The position numbers were made by a program, and so were the translations under genes. A stretch of 64,000 nucleotides of DNA from Salvia splendens (lineage: Eukaryota > Streptophyta > Magnoliopsida > Lamiales > Lamiaceae), in assembly GCF_004379255.2 (NCBI RefSeq), contig NC_056049.1, forward strand, positions 22,366,063-22,430,062, in the 5' to 3' direction. The number at the start of each line of letters is the position of its first letter. Position 1 is the stretch's first letter. This document shows positions 10,142-27,909 of the stretch, one piece after another. The notes beneath the pieces were generated by a model, which did not search any database, was not told where the DNA came from, and worked only from the letters and a program-made list of their open reading frames with translations.

Positions 10142-11470
10142 GGTGCATTACCCTCCTTATCACCCCTGGTATAAAACATAGGACTAATATAATCCATTGG
10201 ATCTATTAATCTAATGGCTACGATTAAAAGCATCGTCGTATATTATTATACCATTTTCGTACATTAAAGGGCAATTTGGGTATATTACTGTTACATCATT
10301 TATATGAATTAGTACATTAACTTAATGTATACATTAATGTGTTATAAATGTAAACATTAATGTGTTTTAATTGTATATTTCACTTCTACGTAACGTAGAT
10401 TATAGTTTATTGAATGAGTGGTGAAAGTTATATCCATTCCCCAAGGGTTTAGCAATCCATAAGGCTAGGGTGTAGTACCGACTCAGTAACACAATGTTTA
10501 CTAGGGTAATCTTATGGATACTATACGCTAGCCCTATGGATAAGTTAACCCTAGGGGACTGGATCTAACTTCCTCCGGTTAGTGAACGTTATGTTAATAT
10601 GATGGTACTACACCCTAGCCCCATGGACTACTAAACCCTTGGTGAATGATGTTAACTTTCTGCCCTAAGGGAATTAATACGATGCTACATTACTGGATAA
10701 GTGACGTACGATATACCCATGATAATGTACGGTAATGTACATTATCATGGGTATATCGTACATTATCGTCCGACTCATGTTTTTTTAGATGGAAGCTATA
10801 CTATATAGCATCTACAAATTCACAAAAGCATGAGTCGGATAGTAATGTACGATATACCCATGATAATGTGCGATAATGTACATTATCATGAGTATATCGT
10901 ACATTACCATTATCATGGGTATATCGTACATTACTATTCGACTCATGCTTTTTTGGATTGAAGCTATACTATATAGCATCTACAAATTCATAAAAGCATG
11001 AGTCGGATAGTAATGTACGATATACCCATGATAATGTACGGTAATGTACATTATCATGGGTATATCGTACATTATCGTCCGACTCATGCTTTTGTGAATT
11101 TGTAGATGCTATATAGTATAGTTTCTATCCAAAAAAGCATGAGTTGGATAGTAATGTACGATATACCTATGATAATGTGTACATTATTCAGTCACATGCG
11201 TACATTAATGTGTGAGACTCGTACATTAAAATACTATTTTCATACATTAACATCATGTACTAATAGAACATCATGTACAAATATAACTACATCATGTAGC
11301 GAAGTCATGTACAATTGTGTTTTACCATTTTTATCCTTTTCGATTATTTTATTAATTTTTAAATTCCAAGTGGCTTCCATATCAACTATCAGATCACATC
11401 TAATCAATTGATGAAATTAGTTTTCCTTTTAACAATTTTTTACACATTAATCTGAATACATATATGTATA
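10142..11470. repeat. Fold-back-like repeat element with nested inverted repeats
   Basis: The segment begins after an AT run with GGGTGCATTACCCTCC and ends near another AT run at about 11460. Inside are a first pair of inverted arms (about 10435-10479 and 10603-10645, sharing GGTGTAGTACC and AAGGGTTTAG), an inner imperfect pair (10501-10520 / 10535-10555), and then a 465-bp cluster of palindromes. The word GTACATTA recurs through the whole region. No open frame is meaningful. The class is undecided (fold-back, MULE-like or Helitron-like); the outer boundaries are approximate. Confidence 0.6.
10705..11170. repeat. Three tandem palindromes separated by mobile loops
   Basis: Each palindrome has arms built from GTACGATATACCCATGATAA and its complement (about 10705-10769, 10843-10934, 11010-11076). 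The spacers between them (about 75 bp each) are themselves bounded by GACTCATGC and GCATGAGTC. The spacer in the third unit (11077-11150) is in the opposite orientation to the first two. Such a structure should form strong hairpins or cruciforms. Confidence 0.8.
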
Positions 11471-12299
11471 TATATATTCAACAATAGTAATGTTCAGAAT
11501 GATGTTATTTTTAATATCAATAAAAACATAAAATAAAAAGATACAAAATACTTATTCTATTAGATTATATTATTTTGAGCATCATCAAATTCATCATTTT
11601 TATACCTGCTTGTATGAGATAAGAAAAATAAAATTTCATGATATTATATTTAATAATTAATTGCCTTATTGGCTCTTGGCTTTGGACCATATGCATTATC
11701 AACGTCAATGTTTTATTTGTTTGTGCTACTGTATGATTTATAACCACCGTTAAATATTTATTGATAAACACAATAACCAGTTTCGTTATCAAATGTTTTG
11801 TGACAACTCATTAGTACTTATAAATTCTGGCAATTCCACCAACACATGAGTTAGGTATTGTTACTATTTTATGAGAAGTCAGAGTAATTAGTAGTGCGTT
11901 TAGGACCTCAGAATTTGAGTTGGAGTATATACATTAATGTTTTGATTAATGATATATTAAAATCTACTACGATTTTACAATACTAAAAAAACCTTTTCTC
12001 TCTTAGAATTTGAGTTAGAATGGTTGGAGCCTTTTCTATCATATAAAAAAAAACCATTTTACAATAATGCTAAAAAAGGACATTTGCTTTCAAAAGTAAT
12101 TTGTTAATATCCCTTTTAATCAAATGATAATAGAAAACGAAGCACACTTAATTGTCAAATTGTGGAGTGAAACACACTCGTTTTTTGGATTTAGAAAATG
12201 AAATTTACTAGGTAAAATATAATAAACAAGATTGTTGCTAATTTCAGAAGATAGATGCAGATCAACGATCTGAACTAAGTGAAAGCTTGGTATTAGAGA
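11471..12299. other. AT-rich spacer
   Basis: No gene or structured repeat recognised. Confidence 0.45.
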
Positions 12300-13740
12300 A
12301 AGTGTGTGTGTTTTTGTGCTAGGTCAAGCCTCTCAAGTCCAGAGAATCCGCTAAATCACAAGATCTAGAAACTCAGAGGATCCTGGGAGTCTCGGTCGTC
12401 GGACACACAAATTCCGCGTTCAAAACCCTCAACCCGCTATACTATGAATTAGTACAGGGAAGTAGGGATCGATCCCACTAAGATGGATGCGTAAGAAGAC
12501 ATTTAAAAGATTCTGGAAAAGAAATTGACTGCTGCCACACAAATTTGGGTTGAGAAAGAAAATTACAACTAGGTTGGGTAATGAAAACTAACACTAGACC
12601 TAGGAAACTGTAAATATCATGCGGACATGGGACATCATCTTAACTTCAATATCTCAAACAAACTTCCTCGACCTAGTAAACGACTTCCTAAACTAAATAA
12701 ACAGAGATCAAACATGCAGTGGGGACCATTTCCCGAAACGGTAAAGTACAGATGAAAAGCTGCAAATAACTAATTCTAACAAACAACGATCTGCATCTTA
12801 TCACTTGATTCAAGCTCGAACATGGAGAAAACAGAGTAATAACCCATATTCAAACAGAACAACATAATTCAGACGTCGGAAACTGGTGATTAATCTGAAA
12901 CTGAACAGATCTACACCTACTAGACTAAGTAAACAGAAACACAGAAACGAAATATCAAGTTCATGCACAATTCCCCAACTCTGCTTCAGATCCACACGTT
13001 GGACGCTTAATCCACTCCGGATCCAAGCAATCCGAACCAAACTACAACAAAAAAAAACTCCATGAGCTCCGATTCAACAGATCCACTCCGATCAACGACA
13101 ATCCAACCACGATTCAACTCTAATTCACCAGATCAAGTGCGAAAAGTATCCATTCAAGTAAACACCCACAAACTCAGAATCAAACACAAACAAACCTCAA
13201 CATCAGCATCATTCATGACAGCAAATAGAAATTCCATAGATAGTTAAACGAGATTTCAACAACACAACGAAAGTCGAGCTTCGAACAGCGAAGACTCGGT
13301 AGAAATCTGAATAGAAAACTAAAATGAAAACAGTAAAATGTTTCTTCGCCCTACGTAAGGACGGTGGTACACAACATCAAACCGAAAATGACCCCAAAAC
13401 CCTCAGATTTCCGATCACCCCAAGTGTGTGTAGAAGTGTGTGAAAGTGAGCTCAGAGCCAAAAAGTAAAAAAAATATATATATATCAAAAATTATCTCCC
13501 ATTCATGTTGCATGCTTTCTCTTTTATAGATGTGGAGGCGATCTTCTAGAAGCTTTTCTCTTGAATTCTCCGTTCTGCCCTCCAGCTAATGATCTCCTCC
13601 GTCTGGCAATTTTTCTTCATTCTGCTCACTTTCTCGCCAATTTCCTTCTCCAGGCGATTATCTTCCTTCCTTCCTGAACCTGGCGATTTCTTCTACACAC
13701 CTGGCTTAAAAGATGTGTTAGACCCCGTAAATTGTTGAAT
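12300..13740. other. TE-like non-coding segment
   Basis: Base composition rises compared with the flanks, no long frame is present, and the text GGGATCGATCCCAC (about 12468-12481) and several CCTGGCGAT-like words look like the non-coding part of a plant LTR-type element. No LTR pair, primer site or duplication was found, so this is an impression rather than a classification. Confidence 0.25.
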
Positions 13741-14290
13741 TTAACCCCATTACCGATGCATGAAATTAGCCTTATCACTAAGCCACTAACAATGACTATA
13801 TAATGAAGAACCTACGAAATTCAAACCCTAAATGATTGGAGCAAAGTTATCAGGCAATTAGGTCGTCGCTAGATCTAAATGTTTAATTTAATGGAGTTTT
13901 GGTCGACTCCCTACCTTCAACCCCACTTGGCTAGGCTCCTATTGAATGCATTGCTAATATTATTTTCAATTTTCAATTAGAAGTTAAACAGATTGAAATA
14001 TGATATTGAAACATAAAAAAATTAGCATAGAAATAATGATGAAATTAACACTACATGAATTTTAAAACAAAAAAATAATAGTACTATAAAGATTGAACAA
14101 AACAAACATCAATAGTACAACGATGTTAAGGTTTAAAGAATTACTAATATAATTTGACTAAATCCAACCAAATATTAGAAGTGGAGTGGGTGGTGGAAAT
14201 TAGTCAAATGTTATATCAAAACACCTTTCCTATAAAAGATAAAATCACATAAAGTTAAATAAAATAAAATCATTTTATTGTATTTTTGTA
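13741..14290. other. AT-rich spacer upstream of the channel gene
   Basis: No gene seen. The distal promoter of the channel gene would lie here. Confidence 0.4.
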
Positions 14291-14306
14291 GATCAAATGA
14301 AACGAT

Positions 14307-14435
14307 TCATATAAATTTGGGCTCAGTGGCAGTTGCTGCTTTCTTGGTTTCTTCCACTTTCATTTTGTGCAAAAACTCAGACATGCATTGATGAATCTCA
14401 AGATCTTCAAGAACCCACCTCTGCTTCTCACCCAT
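14307..14435 (-). CDS. Small frame, 42 residues, unknown
   Basis: From ATG 14435 it encodes a hydrophilic 42-residue peptide beginning MGEKQRWVLEDLEIHQCMSEF, with balanced composition unlike the random frames around it. It is preceded on the minus strand by a long CT tract and ATTTATACAG, which reads like a splice acceptor; it could thus be the last exon of a minus-strand transcript overlapping the 5' end of the channel gene. Family not recognised. Confidence 0.3.
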   Translation of the reverse strand: MGEKQRWVLEDLEIHQCMSEFLHKMKVEETKKAATATEPKFI

Positions 14436-14451
14436 ATCTGTATAAATTTGT

Positions 14452-14471
14452 AGAGAGAGAGAGAGAGAGAG
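14452..14471. repeat. (GA)n microsatellite in the channel gene 5' leader
   Basis: About ten AG units just upstream of the channel ATG (14494). GA/CT tracts are common in plant 5' UTRs. Confidence 0.7.
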
Positions 14472-14493
14472 TGTGTGGGAAGTGAGAGAAGCG

Positions 14494-21734
<7,241 letters not shown>

Positions 21735-21989
21735 TTAGAAACCCTTTTGCTTATTTCTTGATCACACATTCATATTCTTTTTCTTGATATTTTTGTTTTA
21801 TTTTTCCATTGGTGATTAGAACTTGAGTGTAGATCAAGAAGTACAAGTCAAAGAATAAATACAACTATACATGTATCAGTTTTGTTTGAAATGTTTTGTA
21901 AACTCTTACATCTTGTAATATTGAAACAATTTTGAGAGATATTGAACATTAATCTTAAATAGAGTTTTTTATGAGTATGAATGAATAAG

Positions 21990-22266
21990 TTTGGGTTTTA
22001 TGGCTTCGCTCACCCATGCGGGATCACGACCCTTTGTTCTGGCCGTTTTAGCACGAGTGTCGCCCAAGGCATAACCGTATGAGTGCATGACGACTTTATG
22101 CCCTCTTCACCTTCACCTTCCTCGAGTTTTGATGAGCATGTATAAGTCCGGGTTTTAGGGAATAGCTACCCTTTGTCCGAGCCATTGTAGCTCGTGTGTC
22201 GCCCAATGCATAAGAGCCATGACGACTTACCGCCATCTTCACCTTAACCTTCCTCTGGCATAGCAT
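21990..22266 (+). repeat. Diverged tandem duplication downstream of the channel gene
   Basis: Two copies about 140 bases apart share ACCCTTTGT, a TAGC.CG.GTGTCGCCCAA stretch and CATGACGACTT...C.CCTTCAC words. No frame runs through. This region is moderately GC-rich against the AT-rich flanks. Origin unknown. Confidence 0.7.
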
Positions 22267-22539
22267 GTTTAGGGTTATTTACATATTGGTTATTGGTACA
22301 AAATATTTAATTTATTTAGAAAAATGACATTTATCCGTATCTATACCATTAAGTAAAATGGGTCGATTAGATAAATAAATATCAGGATATTTTATTATTA
22401 TTTAATAAATAACTTCATCCTCATAATAAATAATTAGCTCACTGGCGTAAAATATAGTATACAAATTAAAACTAGAAAATATGAAAATTGAACATTTAGA
22501 AATACTATAATTTATTCTTATTCTTATTAACTACAGTAA

Positions 22540-23626
22540 AGAATAATGGATGCAGCGGCATAGAGAGAGAGAGAGAGAGCTCAGCGCATTTGGGTGGGTT
22601 TTACTACTTGATTTGTGTGTAAGATCGCCGAATGATTCATACGATAACGGAAGAGACGAATTGGTGAAAGAGGTAACTTCAAAAATTAATCAACTGAAAA
22701 CCTTTTTGTTTCTTTTCTTATATTCCTTTGATAATTGTGTGGCACATGTACTGCTGTTATATCGTTTGTTCATAAAGAGTTGTGTTGTAGTATTATTGAG
22801 TTGAAATGGAGCTCATACGTTGAGAATCCAGCCGTTCAATACGGGTGCTGGTCGCTGTGCATATTAGCTGTTCGATCAAATGCCTAGCTGATCAGAAACT
22901 GCAGAAATCCGTATTAAAAAATCATTGGTTCCTATTTACTGATTATTTAGCATAACTGTTGAGGCAGGGTTCAACCATGCTCTTCCAAGTAGCGAGTTAG
23001 TCATTAATTTGTCTGGCTTAGACTAATTTGAGTTTGGTGATTCTTGACTTGTGCTTTATTCATATTAATTTAACTGGTTGACGACATTTGGAATGATATT
23101 GCATCTGTCCTTTTACTTTTTCTGTCATTCTTTCTTTCTTTCTCGTCTCCCCTTTTCGGTTGAATAGAGTCATTGATCAAGTATGAAAAAAATATTTCTT
23201 TTATCGAAAGATTTGGTTGAACGGGTTTGTTGATAAACATCCGATACATTGGGGTTGTAGCATAACTTTAGGAGAAGTTATGGTAATGGTATAGTACCTT
23301 GTACCATTCGATCTCCCATTGCATCTGTAGAGCAGCACCGGGAATGAATGCGCCATGGTTGGTTCGCTCCCAGCTTTGCCGCCCTTCATTATCAAAATGG
23401 CGGAACACATATTTGGGGAGCTTTCTCTGCATCAGAAAATCAAGCGTATATGTTTGCCTGTTTTCTGCTGCCACTTTCTTCCTTTTCGGGGAGCTTGGGA
23501 TACAAATTGTTTCTCTGCTTTAAAGTTTGATTATTGTTTCTAACAGCATTTTCCCAATTTCCAGATTTTGCATTACATAAGCTGATCAGCGGTTGTTAGT
23601 CCGTAGTCAGTGACAAGCCAATACCA
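22540..23626 (+). other. Probable 5' UTR and leader intron of the PPR gene
   Basis: A (GA)n-containing stretch at 22562-22580 is followed by GAAAGAG|GTAACTTC, a good donor at 22673. The main frame then starts about 950 bases later, which fits a gene with an intron in its leader. The acceptor could not be placed. No competing coding gene was recognised here. Confidence 0.4.
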
Positions 23627-24445
23627 ATGTCAAGATTAGCTTTTGTAACAAGACTGGCCAAGCAGTGTAACAGAATCAATGTCGAAAGAGCCGAGGCCCT
23701 CTCTTCTTGCTACAATGCCATGCGATACTCCACAATCTCTAGCCAAAAGAATGAAGAATCAACAGAGGACACTAGCCATTCCACGTCTCAGAATCGGATC
23801 AAAGGCATGGGGAGTGTGCCCCGTTGCCAAATAGGAGAGAACGTTCCAAGAAAGGAAAAAAACAGCTTTCTGGTGAGCACACTCATGGATCTCCCAGATA
23901 GCAAAGAAGCCGTGTACAGCGCCCTCGATGCTTGGGTTGCGTGGGAACGGGACTTCCCAATTGGGGCGCTGAAGAATGTATTACGCGCTCTTGAGAAAGA
24001 GCAGCAATGGCACAGGGTAGTTCAGGTTATCAAGTGGATGCTAAGCAAGGGACAGGGCACCACCAACGGGACATACGGCCAGCTGATTCATGCCTTGGAT
24101 ATGGATAACCGAGTTGAGGAAGCACAAGAGATTTGGAAGAAGAAACTCACTTTTGATCTACATTCAGTTCCCTGGAAACTGTGCAAGCTTGTGGTCTCGA
24201 TGTATTACAGGAACAAGATGCTCGAGGAGCTCGTGACACTATTCAACGGCCTCGAGTCTTTTGACCGTAAGCCCCCAGAGAAATCGATAGTGCGGAAAGT
24301 GAGCAATGCATACGAGCTGCTGGGGTTGCCTGAGGAGAAGGAAAGAGTAATGGAGAAGTACAAGAATCTGTTTGTTGAATCTTCTAGAAAGAAAATCAGC
24401 CGCAGTGGTTCTCCCAAGAAAGCTAGACCAAGCCAAAAAGGGTGA
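23627..24445 (+). CDS. PPR protein similar to Arabidopsis At4g18975
   Basis: A single open frame of 272 residues. The first 60-70 residues are basic/Ser-rich, consistent with an organelle transit peptide. The core (about 85-245) closely follows my recollection of At4g18975: SKEAVYSALDAWVAWER, then EKEQQWHRVVQVIKWMLSKG, GTYGQLIHALDMDNRVEEA and DRKPPEKSIVRKVSNAYELL, i.e. a few degenerate pentatricopeptide helices. The tail is Lys/Arg/Ser-rich. Proteins with so few PPR motifs are predicted RNA-binding factors in plastids or mitochondria; the function of this one is not known. The start is the first ATG of the frame and gives the expected length. Confidence 0.88.
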   Translation: MSRLAFVTRLAKQCNRINVERAEALSSCYNAMRYSTISSQKNEESTEDTSHSTSQNRIKGMGSVPRCQIGENVPRKEKNSFLVSTLMDLPDSKEAVYSALDAWVAWERDFPIGALKNVLRALEKEQQWHRVVQVIKWMLSKGQGTTNGTYGQLIHALDMDNRVEEAQEIWKKKLTFDLHSVPWKLCKLVVSMYYRNKMLEELVTLFNGLESFDRKPPEKSIVRKVSNAYELLGLPEEKERVMEKYKNLFVESSRKKISRSGSPKKARPSQKG

Positions 24446-26700
24446 GTTTAGGTCTGATGCTCACTGTAATTAGACTAGTTGATGATGGTCCACTCTTTGA
24501 TGGGGTGAGAAATTTCCTAAAGAGTGGACATGAACATGATTGAAATTGCATTTCATCAGTTGACTACAAATATCATTTGATGTGTGAGAATTAGAATTAA
24601 ATCACTTAAATAAATTTAAGATATGGATTTTGGTTGTGTATGATATCAAAATACCTAAATTCAATTAAAATAACCAACTTTTGAAGTAAAAAATCCAAAT
24701 CATACCAGAACAAATATTTCATTTAGATCAAAGGGGATATACAATAACTAAATGGAGAGAATAGGTCAACCCTCAAAATAAAACCACATCCTATGATGCA
24801 TGAATCCAATTGTCACATCTCTTCATATATGCTACTTTAGTTACAAACACCCAAATAGTGCATTATTCATACTTTCATTATTTTTCCTATATAAAGATTT
24901 GAAGCTAAGAATTTTGGAACCATAATCTTAGCTTATGTCGGTTTGTTTTCCAAAGTTGAAACATGTAACACTATTACACTCTATACTCCTAACATGTATA
25001 TTGTTCTCTAGTTCAATGAACCTCTAATTAACAAAATTATGACACATATCTCAAAGATACAAAATATATTTATATATACAAAACCATCTTTTCATGAAAA
25101 TAAAATAAAAATATGCATAGCTTTTGTAGCACAGGGCTCCAAATTTGTACTCCAAATCTTATAGTATATGCACCATGAATTAAATATTCAAAAGTCCACA
25201 AAGCACAAAATATTTTCTTCTTTGCAAAAAGATTGTTTTTCATTTGGAACTACTTTGGATTCTCTCCCACACACATTATAGTACTACATGGAATCTTTTT
25301 TTTCTTGATCTTGTTCTTTAATGTTGCTGTGAGATGATGATCTAGCTTTATTGAGAATATTTTTATATTTTATTTACCATAAAAAATATTAAAGGTCCAT
25401 TTTTCTATGCTAAATCTAACAGGTCTAGGGTCGAGGCCATTAGGCATTAACCTAACAAATTAAGAAACTTTATGTCTTAGTTTTGTCTCAAAAATTATAA
25501 TGCCGATTCTTCCTCTATATAGAATATGCATATGTAATTAGGTGGGACGATATTTAACATATATTAAATATCGTCCCAATTTCTTTATCGTGTTATATAA
25601 AGAGATAACTATATTTTTAGTTTAGCACTAATATTATTCATAGTCTCTATTTTTTATAAATATCACCAGGGTTTATAGACATTGATATAATATTACTGGA
25701 AAAACTTTTCCATTTTTGGATAAAAAAAACTCAAAAAAACTCTGGACTATAAGGATTATTTATTTTTTTATGAAAGAGAGAACCTGTCACTTTGCTTCAT
25801 TCGTTTTTCTTCAAAGATGTGACATGATGAACAATTATTTGCCAAATATTTTAACTAACTTTTCTTGGAGAATACAATAAAAATGAATAAACCATGTGCA
25901 ATCGAATTGAGTTTCTGTAAGGTAGCCTAACATTTAAATAACAAATTTTCGCACACAGTTTTAGATATATCAATAATATTCCTCCAATACATTATGTATC
26001 ATGAACTAATGCAGTGGGCTATATTAATTGCCGTGGGAGGTGATACTAATTATTAAGGTCAACACAAACAGTGCTTATAGTGGATAACAACTATAATAAT
26101 AATAAATAATAATGATTATTATTATTATAATTAAATTAATATAAGCGTAAAAACAACATTAAAAAAATACTGTATCTATTTTTGCATCAATCTCTAGATA
26201 TTGTGGATAATAACATTACATGTAAAATAGAAACAGGATTATACATATTCAAGAAAAACCAGATCAAATTGAGCAACGAAATCGGTCAGATATTCAGAAT
26301 GAAATACACAAACCCAACTCGAAACAATGAGGATATATAAAATGTGTATTGCTCTACGCCTAAGTATAGTATTTTCTTTTGGCTTCACACATTTATTACA
26401 ACTAAGCAAATTCAAAAACACAAATTCGAAAACCACCGAGGTTTTCACACTCTAAATAAAACACTGTAATTTAATTACTAGGAGTACATATATATTTATA
26501 TAATCCAGTTCAGCCTCTCAAACGAGGCATATATATATTTGGTAGCTAAAAAAACTGTTTGAATGAATACATGGAAATCAATTAATCTCAAAATCTAGAT
26601 TAATCAATTCTTCCACATCCCAAGTTCGATGAATCATCTGTTCCTCTCAGATCATCATCTTCCTCCTTCATTTCTTCACACATATATCTATATATATATA
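24446..26700. other. AT-rich intergenic DNA with simple repeats
   Basis: The 3' flanks of the PPR gene (plus) and the Aux/IAA gene (minus) converge here. Simple ATT/AAT repeats lie at about 26093-26130 and AT runs at about 26485-26700. No gene is supportable. Confidence 0.5.
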
Positions 26701-26701
26701 T

Positions 26702-26733
26702 GACGACGACAACAACAACAACAACGACAACCA
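26702..26733. repeat. GAC/AAC trinucleotide repeat after the Aux/IAA stop codon
   Basis: ACGACGACAACAACAACAAC and following bases lie just beyond the stop of the minus-strand gene (26738), so in its 3' UTR. Confidence 0.7.
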
Positions 26734-26737
26734 AGAA

Positions 26738-27616
26738 CTACTGAGCACAACCCAATCCTCTTGCGTCCGCTCCCCTCATGATTCTAAGTCTCTTGCAAGA
26801 CGACATGAACATCCTGCAAATCCGCATCATCATTAGCATGCATGTTCATTCGATATATGCCAAACTCAATCTTATTACAGAACACAGATGTCATTTTTAG
26901 GTCATTTTAGAAAAGCTGGCCTAAAATTGACTTCTGTATTTTTAAAATCTGAATTTTCTAAAACGGTATATATATATATAGGGAGAGAACTTACTCCCAT
27001 GGAACATCTCCAACAAGCATCAAATCTCCATCTTTATCCTCATAGGCTGGAGCATATTCGGACCCTTTGTATCCTTCCCTCTCTGAATATTCACCTAATC
27101 AAATTTAAATTAATTAAACCTTAATATTATTACAATAAATTAATAACAAATATTTTTTACAAAAAACTCGTAATTGATGTAAATTCAATGTTATACCTAT
27201 AGAGAGCTTGAACATGTCTTCCAAAGCAGTGAGAAGATGGGAATAACCATTGTAAAGCTTGATATCAATCTTTCTAAGATAAGGAGCTCCGTCCATGCTC
27301 ACTTTCACATACATCCCACTCTCCGTCTCCGCCTTCTTCGCCGTGCTTTTACGGTACGACTTCACGGGGGGCCACCCGACTATCTGCGCTCTGCACAAAC
27401 ATACGTGTCAGTATACAGCTACTCAGTATATACATATTTGTTTTGTTAAATTAATTACTTTGGCGCGGGTGCAGTTTCGTGGTCGTCGGCGGACTTGGCG
27501 GCGGGGACTCCGTTGGAGGCGGTGTCCTCGGCCGTCTCCGGGGAGGATCTCTTGTTGCTCTTGTCGGATTGGTCGGAGCCGGGGAGGCCTAATCGGAGGT
27601 TTAGATCGGCAGGCAT
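26738..27616 (-). CDS. Aux/IAA auxin-response repressor, short IAA1/3/4-like type
   Basis: Four exons on the minus strand, 27616-27459, 27390-27197, 27094-26995 and 26813-26738, all with GT-AG borders and matching phases, give 175 residues. Domain I is LNLRLGLPG close to the N-terminus (EAR-type LxLxL, recruits TOPLESS). Domain II contains [13 protein letters not shown], the GWPPV degron read by TIR1/AFB with auxin. Domains III/IV (PB1) run from [19 protein letters not shown] to [17 protein letters not shown] and CKRLRIMRG; the usual GDW is GDL here. Family knowledge: nuclear protein that binds ARF transcription factors and is degraded when auxin rises. The small size and the ending RGLGCAQ point to the IAA1-4 clade. 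It lies about 28 kb from, and parallel to, a second Aux/IAA gene. Confidence 0.95.
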
Positions 27617-27704
27617 GGTGAATTGGAATTGAAATGAAATGTTGGGGTTGAATTAATGAAGTTGAAGGGGGAGAGAGAGATGAGGGAAGTGGAAGAGGAG
27701 AAGA

Positions 27705-27718
27705 GAGACATTATATAA
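27705..27718 (-). promoter_or_regulatory. TATA box and auxin-response core of the IAA1/4-like gene
   Basis: On the minus strand TTATATAA (27718-27711) is followed at once by TGTCTC (27710-27705), the canonical AuxRE core. The ATG is about 90 bases further on, after a CT-rich leader. Aux/IAA genes are usually auxin-induced through ARF binding to such cores; use of this copy is inferred, and its place beside the TATA box is unusual. Confidence 0.5.
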
Positions 27719-27909
27719 GCAAAGGTGGTTGGGGATGTTGAGGGAAGAGGGGACAAGCGCGGCCACCTAGATGGAAGATGCATTTTGGGGGTGGAGGTGA
27801 GGTGCACCCATTTTGGAAGATGCATTCATTCTCCTTATTTAATTTTTAGGGTTGGAATTATGCGAAAAATGTAGCCGGATCGGGGCTACGAGGTACGTGT
27901 AGGCATTGA

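Noticed and set aside
10705..11170. CRISPR-like array because of regular repeat-spacer alternation
   Set aside because: Plant nuclear DNA; the spacers are copies of one another and the repeats are long palindromes, so it is a fold-back repeat.
23201..23543. Cluster of overlapping short frames on both strands before the PPR gene, including a minus-strand peptide with RKLPKYVFRHFDNEG
   Set aside because: One of the peptides looks protein-like, but no family was recognised, there are no splice signals in support, and the place fits the 5' leader intron of the PPR gene.
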